This document shows positions 42,107 to 49,660 of a DNA stretch of 64,000 nt, in pieces. This DNA is from JAAAPF01 sp046541805 (lineage in GTDB: Bacteria; Pseudomonadota; Alphaproteobacteria; Geminicoccales; Geminicoccaceae): positions 1 to 64,000 of the forward strand of contig JBKHCM010000001.1 of NCBI GenBank assembly GCA_046541805.1. Reading direction: 5' to 3'. Below the pieces are notes generated by a model that worked only from the letters and a program-made list of their open reading frames with translations, was not told the origin of the DNA and ran no database searches. How positions within the stretch are numbered: position 1 is the stretch's first letter; every line of letters starts with the position of its first letter. The position numbers and the translations under genes were made by a program.

Positions 42107-42537
42107 TGACCGACTGGCTGTTGTGGAGCCGCGCCCTGCACATCTTGGGCTTCGCCGCCTGGCTGGCGGCGCTTTGGTATTTGCCGCGGCTCTACGTCTA
42201 CCACTCGGCGGTGCCGGTGGGCTCCGACGCCTCGGAGACCTTCAAGGCTATGGAACGCCGGCTGATGAAGGCGATCGGCACGCCGGCGATGCTGTGGACC
42301 TTCGCCTTCGGCCTGGTGGCGACGACGGTCGGCTACCATTGGACGTCCGGCTGGCTGCACGTGAAGCTCTTGCTGCTCTTGGGCCTCGCCGGCTTTCACG
42401 GCCTGTTGGCGGCGGACCTCAAGAAATTTGCCCGAGACGAGCGGCCGCGCTCGGAGCGCACCTACCGGATCCTGAACGAAATCCCGACGGTGCTGTTCAT
42501 CGTCATCGTCATCCTGGCCACCTTCAAGCCGTTCTGA
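42103..42537 (+). CDS. hemJ: Protoporphyrinogen oxidase HemJ
   Basis: This 144-aa four-helix membrane protein of the UPF0093/HemJ family oxidises protoporphyrinogen IX to protoporphyrin IX in bacteria without HemG/HemY. Its conserved first helix RALHILGFAAWLAALWYLPR carries the family His and Arg, and WLHVKLLLLLGLAGFHGLLA with the following DLKKFARDERPRSERTYR holds the second conserved His/Lys/Arg set. The start overlaps the hemE stop (ATGATGA), so hemE and hemJ are coupled and form a heme operon. Confidence 0.92.
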   Translation: MMTDWLLWSRALHILGFAAWLAALWYLPRLYVYHSAVPVGSDASETFKAMERRLMKAIGTPAMLWTFAFGLVATTVGYHWTSGWLHVKLLLLLGLAGFHGLLAADLKKFARDERPRSERTYRILNEIPTVLFIVIVILATFKPF

Positions 42538-42580
42538 CGCCCCCGGGCGCCCGGCGGCGCGGCCCGCGCGCCGCGCGGGT

Positions 42581-42609
42581 TTGACAGGCGCCGGGGATTT
42601 CCGTATGCG
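42581..42609 (+). promoter_or_regulatory. Putative sigma-70-type promoter of rho
   Basis: TTGACA (42581-42586) is a perfect -35 hexamer; after a 17-bp spacer comes TATGCG (42604-42609), a weak -10. It sits between hemJ and rho, directly after a GC-rich inverted repeat (CCCGCG...CGCGGG) ending in TTT that could stop hemE-hemJ transcripts. A transcript from here would have a leader of about 175 nt before the ATG of rho. Confidence 0.5.
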
Positions 42610-42789
42610 AAGGGCGTTCAAGCGTACATCCTTCTTCGAGAAGTCCCTCCCCTGGCTACCCAACCGACGACGCGCAGGCGCCGTTCTCGGTCGCGGTCGG
42701 ATCGCGCCGGCTCCGAGAACGCATCGGACGAGATCTTCGACATCGAGAACGACACGGACGGCGAAGCGGAGACCCCGCCGCCGGCCGAC

Positions 42790-44052
42790 ATGCCGGGCTC
42801 GATGAGTCTCACCGACCTCAAGCGCCGCCCCCCCGACGAGCTGCTGCGCTACGCCGAGGAGATCGGCATCGAGCAGGCCAGCACGCTCAAGAAGTCCGAC
42901 CTGATCTTTGCCACGCTCAAGAAGCTGGCACAGACGGGCGTGCCCATCCACGGCGAGGGCGTGCTGGAAATCCTGCAGGACGGCTTCGGCTTTCTCAGGA
43001 CGCCCGAGGTCAACTACGTCGCCGGCCCCGACGACATCTACGTCTCGCCGAGCCAGATCCGTCGCTTCGGGCTGCGCTCCGGCGACGTCGTCACCGGCCA
43101 GGTGCGCGCGCCCAAGGAGGGCGAGCGGTACTTCGCGCTTCTCAAGGTCGACAGTATCAACTTCGACCGCCCCGAGACGGCGCGGCACCGGGTCCATTTC
43201 GACAACCTGACGCCCTACTACCCGACCCAGAAGCTCGACCTCGAGGTCGAGGGCCAAAAAGACTACTCGACCCGGGTCATCGAGATCGTGGCGCCGTTGG
43301 GCAAGGGTCAGCGGGCGCTGATCGTGGCGCAGCCGCGCACCGGCAAGACGGTGCTGATGCAGCACATCGCGCACGCGATCACCTCCAACCACCCCGAGAT
43401 CTACCTCATCGTGCTGCTCATCGACGAGCGGCCCGAGGAGGTGACCGACATGCAGCGTACGGTGAACGGCGAGGTGGTCTCCTCGACCTTCGACGAGCCG
43501 GCCACGCGGCACGTCCAGGTCGCCGAGATGGTCAGCGAAAAGGCCAAGCGTCTCGTCGAGCACGGCAAGGACGTGGTCATCCTGCTCGATTCGATCACCC
43601 GGCTCGCACGCGCCTACAACACGGTGGTGCCGAGCTCGGGCAAGGTCCTCACCGGTGGCGTCGACGCCAACGCGCTGCAGCGACCCAAGCGCTTCTTCGG
43701 TGCCGCCCGCAACATCGAAGACGGCGGCTCCTTGACGATCGTCGCGACGGCGCTGATCGATACCGGCTCGCGCATGGACGAGGTCATCTTCGAGGAGTTC
43801 AAGGGCACCGGCAACGCCGAGATCGTTCTCGACCGCCGCCTCGCCGACAAGCGGACCTACCCCTCGATCGACATCAACAAGTCCGGCACCCGCAAGGAGG
43901 AGCTGCTGGTCGATCGGGCGACGCTGTCGCGGATGTGGGTGCTGCGCCGGATCCTCAGCCCGATGGGCGTCGCCGACGCGATGGAGTTCCTGCTCGACAA
44001 GATGAAGCACTCCAAAAACAACGCCGACTTCTGGGAATCGATGAACAGCTGA
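42790..44052 (+). CDS. rho: Transcription termination factor Rho
   Basis: This 420-aa Rho ATPase has an N-terminal helix bundle (SLTDLKRRPPDELLRYAEEI), an OSB/RNA-binding domain (GVLEILQDGFGFLRTPEVNY, YVSPSQIRRFGLRSGD), Walker A VAQPRTGKTVLMQHIAHA, Walker B DVVILLDSITRLARAYNTV, Q-loop GGVDANALQRPKRFFGAARN and R-loop KGTGNAEIVLDRRLADKR. It ends factor-dependent transcripts. Listed start is ATG 42790; ATG 42802 (MSLTDLK) is closer to the family start. The same frame stays open upstream to 42652 without ATG, encoding an Arg/Ser then acidic stretch; a CTG start there would add 46 residues. Confidence 0.95.
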   Translation: MPGSMSLTDLKRRPPDELLRYAEEIGIEQASTLKKSDLIFATLKKLAQTGVPIHGEGVLEILQDGFGFLRTPEVNYVAGPDDIYVSPSQIRRFGLRSGDVVTGQVRAPKEGERYFALLKVDSINFDRPETARHRVHFDNLTPYYPTQKLDLEVEGQKDYSTRVIEIVAPLGKGQRALIVAQPRTGKTVLMQHIAHAITSNHPEIYLIVLLIDERPEEVTDMQRTVNGEVVSSTFDEPATRHVQVAEMVSEKAKRLVEHGKDVVILLDSITRLARAYNTVVPSSGKVLTGGVDANALQRPKRFFGAARNIEDGGSLTIVATALIDTGSRMDEVIFEEFKGTGNAEIVLDRRLADKRTYPSIDINKSGTRKEELLVDRATLSRMWVLRRILSPMGVADAMEFLLDKMKHSKNNADFWESMNS

Positions 44053-44099
44053 GCTGGCCCGACCGCCGCGGTGGTGGCGGTTAATGGGAGGAGGACGGC

Positions 44100-44651
44100 A
44101 TGCGGATCGTCGCGGCGACGATGTTGGCGGTCGCGCTTTGGTTCGCGGCGGGCGTCGCCGCCGGCGGCGCGCAGGCTGCTGACGCCGCGGTGATCGACGC
44201 GCGCGTGGACGCGGCGTTGACGGACCTGCGCCAGCTCGGCCCCGGTACCGCCGAGCTGCTCGACGAGGCCGCCGGCGTGCTCGTGATGCCGCGGATGACG
44301 AAGGGCGGCTTCATCCTCGGCGGTCAGTACGGCGAAGGCGTCCTGCGCGTCGACGGCGAGACGGTCGCTTATTACAGCCTCGCTGCGGGTTCCCTCGGAC
44401 TGCTGGCGGGGGTCGAGACCTTCAGTCAGGCGCTGTTGTTCATGACGCCCGAAGCGCTCGCCGAGTTCCGCGCGGCCGCGGGCTGGCGAGCCGGTGCCGG
44501 CACCGAGGTCACGCTGCTGCGGGAGGGTTTCGACATCAACACCAGCACCGACGTCGCGAACCGCCCGATCATCGCCATCGTCTTCGGCCAAAACGGTCTT
44601 TTGGCGGGCGCGAGCGTCGAGGGGGCGAAATACACCCGCATCGAGCGGTGA
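44100..44651 (+). CDS. Exported SYLF/YSC84-domain lipid-binding-like protein
   Basis: This 183-aa protein has a signal peptide (ATMLAVALWFAAGVAAGGAQ) and a SYLF (YSC84) domain filling the rest: LLDEAAGVLVMPRMTKGGFI, GGQYGEGVL, the SLAAGSLGLLAGVETFSQAL core, and AIVFGQNGLLAGASVEGAKY. Eukaryotic SYLF proteins bind phosphoinositides and actin; bacterial ones probably bind envelope lipids in the periplasm, function unproven. The binding site GGGAGGAGGA is excellent. The stop overlaps the next start as TGATG, so it is coupled to a NUDIX gene. Confidence 0.88.
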   Translation: MRIVAATMLAVALWFAAGVAAGGAQAADAAVIDARVDAALTDLRQLGPGTAELLDEAAGVLVMPRMTKGGFILGGQYGEGVLRVDGETVAYYSLAAGSLGLLAGVETFSQALLFMTPEALAEFRAAAGWRAGAGTEVTLLREGFDINTSTDVANRPIIAIVFGQNGLLAGASVEGAKYTRIER

Positions 44652-45148
44652 TGGGGAGCGCGCGCGCCCGGCCGGCGCTGGCGGCGATATTCTGGCGGGT
44701 GGTGCTGACGATCGCGTTTCCGCTCGATCAGCGCTGGCGGGTGTGGCGCGGCTGCAAGCTCGGCGGTGCCTTCGTCGCGATCCGCGCCCCCGACGACGTC
44801 CTCGTGGTGCGGCATTCCTACCGCCCGCGCCTCGACTTCGTGGGTGGCGGGATCAAGCGCGGTGAGAGCGCCCGCGACGCGGCCGTGCGTGAGGTCCGCG
44901 AGGAGATCGGGGTGACACCGCCGCGAGCGGCGCTCCGCGAGCTGGGGCGGGTGCGCCGCGGCTTTCGCGCCGTCGACGAGGTCGACACGCTGTTCGAATG
45001 GCGGGTGGAGCGGCTGCCGCGCCCAAGCGTCGACGGCCGCGAGGTGGTCTGGGCCGGCGGCTTGCGCAGCCGGCCCTTCGACCGCCGCGACCAAGCGATC
45101 ACGGTGCGCTGGTATTTACGCCGCATCGCGCCCGACCTGGCAGCGTGA
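44651..45148 (+). CDS. NUDIX hydrolase
   Basis: This 165-aa protein has a complete Nudix box, GGGIKRGESARDAAVREVREEIGV (G-x5-E-x7-REV-x-EE-x-G), at about residues 66-88. The N-terminal segment (FWRVVLTIAFPLDQRWRVWR) resembles a membrane-associated helix seen in the lipid-linked group. It hydrolyses a nucleoside diphosphate linked to another moiety; the substrate is not readable. ATG 44651 overlaps the SYLF stop. Confidence 0.88.
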   Translation: MGSARARPALAAIFWRVVLTIAFPLDQRWRVWRGCKLGGAFVAIRAPDDVLVVRHSYRPRLDFVGGGIKRGESARDAAVREVREEIGVTPPRAALRELGRVRRGFRAVDEVDTLFEWRVERLPRPSVDGREVVWAGGLRSRPFDRRDQAITVRWYLRRIAPDLAA

Positions 45149-45403
45149 GCCGGGATCGGTGCCGCTACCGTGAAGCTTCGACGGTTGGTTACGGACGCAC
45201 CGAACGCACCAGCGCGCACGGGTGTCGGCGCGGGCGATCACGCCGCGGCGCGCGCCGCTGCCCTCGGCCTCGATCGCCGCTCTCGGTTGGCTGGCGGCGC
45301 TCGGGCTGAGGTGGGAGACGGCGCTGACGCGCATCGCGATCAATGCCGTTGCGCTCCCCCACGCCCGGCGGCGCCGAAACGCACCGGCTCGGTGCGCGCC
45401 ACG

Positions 45404-45622
45404 TCAATGCGCGTCGGCGGCCTCGACGTTCTGCTGGCCGAGGAAGGCGAAGGCCATCTCTCGGGTCTCCGCCACCGCCACCTGCTGGCCGTCGGCTTGG
45501 TGGATGGCGTAGACGCGCTTGCCTTCCTGGTCCACCGGCTTCACGTAGGCGTCGGCCGCGGGCCAGACGAACAGACGGTCGTCGCCGTGGGGGTGGTGGG
45601 TGTTCCGTGGATCGGTCTGCAT
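45404..45622 (-). CDS. DUF1150-family small protein
   Basis: This 72-aa protein is of the type found in many alphaproteobacteria. The conserved core is AYVKPVDQEGKRVYAIHQADGQ followed by VAVAETREMAFAF, matching DUF1150 (Y-V-RPV...G...YAIHAADG). ATG 45622 has a clear GGAGGTGCC site. In many relatives DUF1150 follows an hsp20 gene; here no hsp20 lies upstream, so this copy is on its own. The frame continues open upstream only as a shadow of the maf region. Function unknown. Confidence 0.8.
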   Translation of the reverse strand: MQTDPRNTHHPHGDDRLFVWPAADAYVKPVDQEGKRVYAIHQADGQQVAVAETREMAFAFLGQQNVEAADAH

Positions 45623-45772
45623 GGCACCTCCGATGCCTCCGCCCGTCAACGGCGCGCGAGGCGTTGGGTTCCGCGTCCGGCCCGCGACGGCGCCGGACGC
45701 CTCGGTCACGGCCATGAGATGGGCGCGGCGAGGAGCCGACGCAAGTGTCGCTCGATGGTTGAGGAAGGCTGC

Positions 45773-46399
45773 ATGATCGAGCTGCAACGACCCGAGCTGC
45801 GCCTGGTCCTGGCCTCGGCGAGCCCGGCACGGCGCCGGCTGTTGGAGGCGGCCGGCCTCGTCTTCGCGGTGCGCACGAGCCCGGTCGACGAGGCGTTGGT
45901 CCGCGAAGGCCTCAAGGCCGACGGCGTCGGCGGCGACGAGGCGGCGGTGGCGCTGGCCTCGCTCAAGGGCGAGCGCGTGGCGCTGGGGGCGGCGCGCGAC
46001 GAGATCGTCCTCGCCGGCGACCAGCTGCTCGAGACCGCCGATGGTGCCTGGCCCGACAAGCCGGAGGACACCACGGCGCTCGAAGCCCAGCTCGCCCGCC
46101 TCGCCGGCACCACCCACACGCTGCACACCGCCGCCGTGCTCTTTCGCGGCGGCAGCCGGGTCTGGCACCACGTCGCCAGCCCGAGGGTGACGGTGCGCGC
46201 GCTCTCGCCGGACGCCATCCGTCGCTACGTCGCCGTCACCGGCGACGACGTACTCGGCTGCGTCGGTGGCTACCAGCTCGAAGGGCTGGGCGCGCACCTG
46301 CTCGCGAACATCCGCGGCGACGCCTTCGCGGCGCAGGGGCTGCCGCTGCTGGCGGTGCTGGCGGCATTGCGGGCCCAGGGCGTCCTCTGGGACGGTTGA
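45773..46399 (+). CDS. maf: Maf-family nucleotide pyrophosphatase
   Basis: This 208-aa protein of the Maf/YhdE family has the N-terminal LRLVLASASPARRRLLEAAG, the catalytic Asp in EIVLAGDQLLE, and GCVGGYQLEGLGAHLLANIR at the C-terminus. Such enzymes hydrolyse non-canonical or canonical nucleoside triphosphates (for instance dTTP, UTP or modified forms) to monophosphates. The Cys at the GCVG-type site, instead of the common GxAGGYxIQG, is unusual for a bacterial Maf. ATG 45773 follows GAGGAAGGC. It leads a maf-coaE-dnaQ operon; aroE, normally between maf and coaE, is absent. Confidence 0.9.
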   Translation: MIELQRPELRLVLASASPARRRLLEAAGLVFAVRTSPVDEALVREGLKADGVGGDEAAVALASLKGERVALGAARDEIVLAGDQLLETADGAWPDKPEDTTALEAQLARLAGTTHTLHTAAVLFRGGSRVWHHVASPRVTVRALSPDAIRRYVAVTGDDVLGCVGGYQLEGLGAHLLANIRGDAFAAQGLPLLAVLAALRAQGVLWDG

Positions 46400-46412
46400 G
46401 AACAACGCCGCG

Positions 46413-47021
46413 ATGGTCGTGGTCGGCCTCACCGGCTCGATCGCCATGGGCAAGTCGACGACGGCCGGCATGTTCCGCGCCTTCGGCTGGCCGGTCTTCG
46501 ACGCCGATCTCGCCGTGCACGACCTGATGCGACCGGGCGGTGAGGCGGTGGCGGCGGTGCTCGCCGCCTTTCCCGACGTCGCCAGCCCCGCGAGCGGGAT
46601 CGACCGCGCCGAGCTCGGCCGGGCCGTGTTCGGCGACCCGGCGGCGCTGAAGCGGCTCGAGGCCGTCGTGCACCCGCGCGTGCGCCGCGCCGAGGAGCGC
46701 TTTTTGGCCCACGCCCGACGTCGCGGCGAGCGCGCCGCGCTCTTGGACATCCCGCTGCTGTTCGAGGGTGGCGGCAGCCGGCGCTGCGATCTCACCGTGG
46801 TCGCGAGTGCGTCCCGCCACCTCCAGGCGGTGCGGGCGCTTGCCCGGCCGGGGATGACGCGGGCCCGGCTCGACGCCATCCTGGCCAAGCAGATGCCGGA
46901 CCGCGAGAAGCGCCGGCGCGCCGATTTCGTCGTCCGCACCGGCCTCGGCCGGGCGGTGGCGCTCGCCGACGTGCGCGCGGTGGTCCGCATCGTCGAAGCC
47001 CGGGACCAGGAGAGGCGGTGA
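46413..47021 (+). CDS. coaE: Dephospho-CoA kinase
   Basis: This 202-aa kinase carries out the last step of coenzyme A synthesis. P-loop GLTGSIAMGKSTTAGMFRAFG, lid and substrate segment FDADLAVHDLMRPGGEAV, VVHPRVRRAEERFLA, and ALLDIPLLFEGG are the CoaE hallmarks. No strong Shine-Dalgarno is seen before ATG 46413, which lies 13 bp after the maf stop. The stop overlaps the start of dnaQ. Confidence 0.93.
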   Translation: MVVVGLTGSIAMGKSTTAGMFRAFGWPVFDADLAVHDLMRPGGEAVAAVLAAFPDVASPASGIDRAELGRAVFGDPAALKRLEAVVHPRVRRAEERFLAHARRRGERAALLDIPLLFEGGGSRRCDLTVVASASRHLQAVRALARPGMTRARLDAILAKQMPDREKRRRADFVVRTGLGRAVALADVRAVVRIVEARDQERR

Positions 47022-47707
47022 TGCTGCGTGAGATCGTGCTCGACACCGAGACCACCGGTTTGGCGCCCGAGGCGGGCGACCGCATCGTCGAGATCGGCTG
47101 CGTCGAGCTGGTGAACCACGTGCCGACGGGTCGCACCTACCACCAGTACCTCAACCCCGAGCGCGCGATGCCGGCGGAGGCCTTCGCGGTGCACGGCCTC
47201 GGCGACGACTTCCTCGCCGACAAGCCGCGCTTCGGCGAGATCGCCGACGCGTTCTTGCGCTTCGTCGGCGATGCCGGGCTGGTCATCCACAACGCCGAGT
47301 TCGACATCAAGTTTCTCGACGCCGAGCTCGTCCGGGCGGGCCGCCCGCCGCTGGGCTTGGCGCGGGCGACCGACACCCTCGCCCTCGCCCGCAAGCGCTT
47401 TCCGGGCGCGCCGGCGAGCCTGGACGCGCTCTTGAAGCGCTTCGAGGTCGACGGTTCGGCGCGGGTCCTGCACGGCGCCCTTTTGGACTGCGAGCTTTTG
47501 GCCGAGGTCTATCTCCACCTCCTGGGCGGCCGGCAGCCGGGCTTCGCCTTCGCCGCGGGCGAGCCGGCGCGCGCCGTCGCCGCCAAGCGCAGCCGGCCGC
47601 GGCGCGCGCCCCGCCCGCACGCGCCGAGCGCGCAGGAGCTCGAGGCGCACCGCGCCTTCGTCGGCGGGCTCGACGATCCCTTGTGGGCGCGCTTCGAGGA
47701 CGGCTGA
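47021..47707 (+). CDS. dnaQ: DNA polymerase III epsilon subunit (proofreading exonuclease)
   Basis: This 228-aa exonuclease has EIVLDTETTGLAPEAGDRIV (ExoI, D-x-E), LVIHNAEFDIKFLDAELVR (ExoII) and RVLHGALLDCELLAEVYL (ExoIII, H-x4-D). It proofreads within the DNA polymerase III core. The C-terminal region (about 190-228) is the alpha-subunit-binding tail and is Arg/Pro-rich. ATG 47021 overlaps the coaE stop by one base. A terminator follows immediately, so it ends the maf-coaE-dnaQ operon. Confidence 0.94.
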   Translation: MLREIVLDTETTGLAPEAGDRIVEIGCVELVNHVPTGRTYHQYLNPERAMPAEAFAVHGLGDDFLADKPRFGEIADAFLRFVGDAGLVIHNAEFDIKFLDAELVRAGRPPLGLARATDTLALARKRFPGAPASLDALLKRFEVDGSARVLHGALLDCELLAEVYLHLLGGRQPGFAFAAGEPARAVAAKRSRPRRAPRPHAPSAQELEAHRAFVGGLDDPLWARFEDG

Positions 47708-47712
47708 AGCGG

Positions 47713-47732
47713 GGCGACTTCGGTCGCCTTTT
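47713..47732 (+). terminator. Intrinsic terminator after dnaQ
   Basis: GGCGAC (47713-47718) and GTCGCC (47723-47728) pair around a TTCG tetraloop and are followed by TTTT (47729-47732). The hairpin starts six bases after the dnaQ stop codon. Confidence 0.75.
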
Positions 47733-47822
47733 GGCGCAGGCGCGGCTTCGCTAAGCAGGCGCGACAGCGACACCCCGCCGGCGAGCCCCCGTCGGCCCCG
47801 CCCTGCTCACGGGAGACCCCCA

Positions 47823-49040
47823 ATGGCGAAGATCAGCGTCAAGAACCCCATCGTCGAACTCGACGGCGACGAGATGACCCGGATCATCTGGGACTTCATC
47901 AAAAATAAGCTGATCCTACCGTACCTCGACATCGAGCTCTTGTACTACGATTTGTCGATCGAGAACCGGGACGCCACCGACGATCAAGTCACCGTCGACG
48001 CCGCCAACGCCATCAAGCAGCACAACGTCGGGGTGAAATGCGCCACCATCACGCCCGACGAGGCGCGCATGGAGGAGTTCGGGCTCAAGCAGATGTGGCG
48101 CTCGCCGAACGGCACGATCCGCAACATTCTGGGCGGCACCGTCTTTCGCGAGCCGATCATCTGCCAGAACGTGCCGCGGCTGGTGCCCGGCTGGACCCGG
48201 CCGATGATCATCGGCCGCCATGCCTACGGCGATCAGTACCGCGCCACCGACGTCGTCGTCCCCGGCCCGGGCACGCTCACGATGACCTTCACCCCGGCCG
48301 ACGGCTCGGCGCCGATGGAGTTCGAGGTGTTCAAGTTCCCGGGCGGCGGTGTCGCCATGGGGATGTACAACCTCGACGAGAGCATCCGTGATTTCGCCCG
48401 CGCCAGCTTCAATTACGGCCTGATGCGCGGCTATCCGGTCTACCTGTCGACGAAGAATACGATTCTCAAGAAATACGATGGCCGCTTCAAGGACCTGTTC
48501 CAGGAGGTGTTCGACGCCGAGTTCGCCGATCGCTTCAAGGCCCAGGGGCTGACCTACGAGCACCGCCTGATCGACGATATGGTCGCCTGCGCGATGAAGT
48601 GGTCGGGCGGGTTCGTCTGGGCGTGCAAGAACTACGACGGCGACGTGCAGTCGGACACCGTGGCGCAGGGTTTCGGCTCGCTCGGTCTGATGACTTCGGT
48701 GCTGATGACGCCCGACGGCGAAACGGTCGAAGCGGAGGCGGCGCACGGCACCGTCACCCGCCATTTCCGCCAGCACCAGCAGGGCAAGGAGACCTCGACC
48801 AACCCGATCGCCTCGATCTTCGCCTGGACCCGTGGCCTGCAGTACCGCGCCAAGATCGATGGCACGCCGGAACTCGGCCGGTTCGCCGAGACCGTGGAGA
48901 AGGTCTGCGTCGACACCGTCGAGAGCGGCAAGATGACGAAGGATCTGGCGCTGTTGATCGGTCCCGAGCAGCCCTGGCTGACCACCAGTCAGTTCCTGGA
49001 TGCCGTCGACGTCGGCTTGAAAAAGGCGCTCGCGGCCTGA
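47823..49040 (+). CDS. icd: NADP-dependent isocitrate dehydrogenase (type II, eukaryote-like)
   Basis: This 405-aa homodimeric enzyme oxidatively decarboxylates isocitrate to 2-oxoglutarate in the TCA cycle. Family features are NPIVELDGDEMTRIIWDFIK, the substrate segment WRSPNGTIRNILGGTVFREP, GRHAYGDQYRATD, the metal site DDMVACAMKWSGGFVWACKN, and EAAHGTVTRHFRQHQQGKET followed by STNPIASIFAW. This belongs to the group typical of alphaproteobacteria and mitochondria rather than the E. coli type. GGGAGA precedes the ATG. It has its own terminator at both sides and is a single-gene unit. Confidence 0.96.
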   Translation: MAKISVKNPIVELDGDEMTRIIWDFIKNKLILPYLDIELLYYDLSIENRDATDDQVTVDAANAIKQHNVGVKCATITPDEARMEEFGLKQMWRSPNGTIRNILGGTVFREPIICQNVPRLVPGWTRPMIIGRHAYGDQYRATDVVVPGPGTLTMTFTPADGSAPMEFEVFKFPGGGVAMGMYNLDESIRDFARASFNYGLMRGYPVYLSTKNTILKKYDGRFKDLFQEVFDAEFADRFKAQGLTYEHRLIDDMVACAMKWSGGFVWACKNYDGDVQSDTVAQGFGSLGLMTSVLMTPDGETVEAEAAHGTVTRHFRQHQQGKETSTNPIASIFAWTRGLQYRAKIDGTPELGRFAETVEKVCVDTVESGKMTKDLALLIGPEQPWLTTSQFLDAVDVGLKKALAA

Positions 49041-49067
49041 GCCGCGCCGCCCGCGTGCGCGTCGGCC

Positions 49068-49099
49068 AAGGCCCGCCCCGGTGGCGGGCCTTACCTTTT
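49068..49099 (+). terminator. Intrinsic terminator after icd
   Basis: AAGGCCCGCC (49068-49077) and GGCGGGCCTT (49083-49092) form a perfect 10-bp stem with a CCGGT loop, followed by ACCTTTT. It lies 28 bases after the icd stop codon. Confidence 0.85.
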
Positions 49100-49384
49100 G
49101 TAGCTGCGGCTTTGCGTAAAATGTTTTCAAAAAACTTGAGAAAATCCTGCAACATGGCGAAACAAAACTAAAATTTGGATGAAAGGAAGACTGAATTCGG
49201 TGAACTTCGGAAATTTTATACTTTCGGATCGTCGGTTTTGGTCTTGCCATCGCGTCAAGGTTGTATTAACAACCGAGGCGTTAGCCAGACGGTGCTTCCC
49301 TCCCACAGCCTTCCCCGCGCGGCTTCGGCCGCCGGGGATCTTTTCGGGGGACAGCCGTCGTTCACCGGCGAGAGGACGCACGCG
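49100..49384. promoter_or_regulatory. AT-rich leader before the 68-aa gene and hslVU
   Basis: These 285 bp start with the most AT-rich non-coding stretch in the window (49120-49260), containing AAAATGTTTTCAAAAAACTT and a strong TATACT (49217-49222) as a -10 candidate; no good -35 sits 17 bp upstream. The downstream part is GC-rich again and gives a leader of about 150 nt. Heat-shock (RpoH) control of hslVU could originate here, but I could not confirm the corresponding motif. Confidence 0.4.
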
Positions 49385-49591
49385 ATGCGTGATCTGGACC
49401 TGCTTGATGCCGCCCCCTTCGTCGACGTCGTGCCCGAGGCGGTGCACATGGACGTCGAGAACGGTCTCATCACCGCCGCGCTGATGACCGCGACCGCGTT
49501 CCGTATGAAGGACATGGAGGGGCTGCTGCTGGCGCTGCGGACCCTCGCCGCCGCCGTCGATCGCTTCGAGCGCGCGCGCGACCTGCTATGA
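49385..49591 (+). CDS. Small 68-aa acidic protein between icd and hslV
   Basis: The frame reads MRDLDLLDAAPFVDVVPEAV, DVENGLITAALMTATAFRMK and then GLLLALRTLAAAVDRFERAR. It is helical and amphipathic with an acidic N-terminus and has a GAGAGGA site 13 bases upstream of ATG 49385. I do not recognise the family. It is probably transcribed with hslVU, 69 bp downstream. Confidence 0.5.
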   Translation: MRDLDLLDAAPFVDVVPEAVHMDVENGLITAALMTATAFRMKDMEGLLLALRTLAAAVDRFERARDLL

Positions 49592-49660
49592 GCGTCGCTT
49601 GACGCTCGCCTGAACGGGCCCCAAATGCGGCGGTGACCACGCCGCTCCCGGAGCCCGCCG

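Noticed and set aside
42545..42583. GC-rich inverted repeat after hemJ as a terminator
   Set aside because: The stem is built from low-complexity CG runs and has only three Ts, overlapping the rho promoter -35; not strong enough to list as a terminator.
41644..44010. 788-codon minus-strand frame opposite hemE, hemJ and rho
   Set aside because: It crosses three well-supported genes and matches nothing; antisense shadow.
45623..47773. Long minus-strand frame extending the DUF1150 gene upstream through maf, coaE and dnaQ
   Set aside because: Only the last 72 codons are DUF1150 with their own ATG and Shine-Dalgarno site; the rest is a shadow of the three genes on the plus strand.
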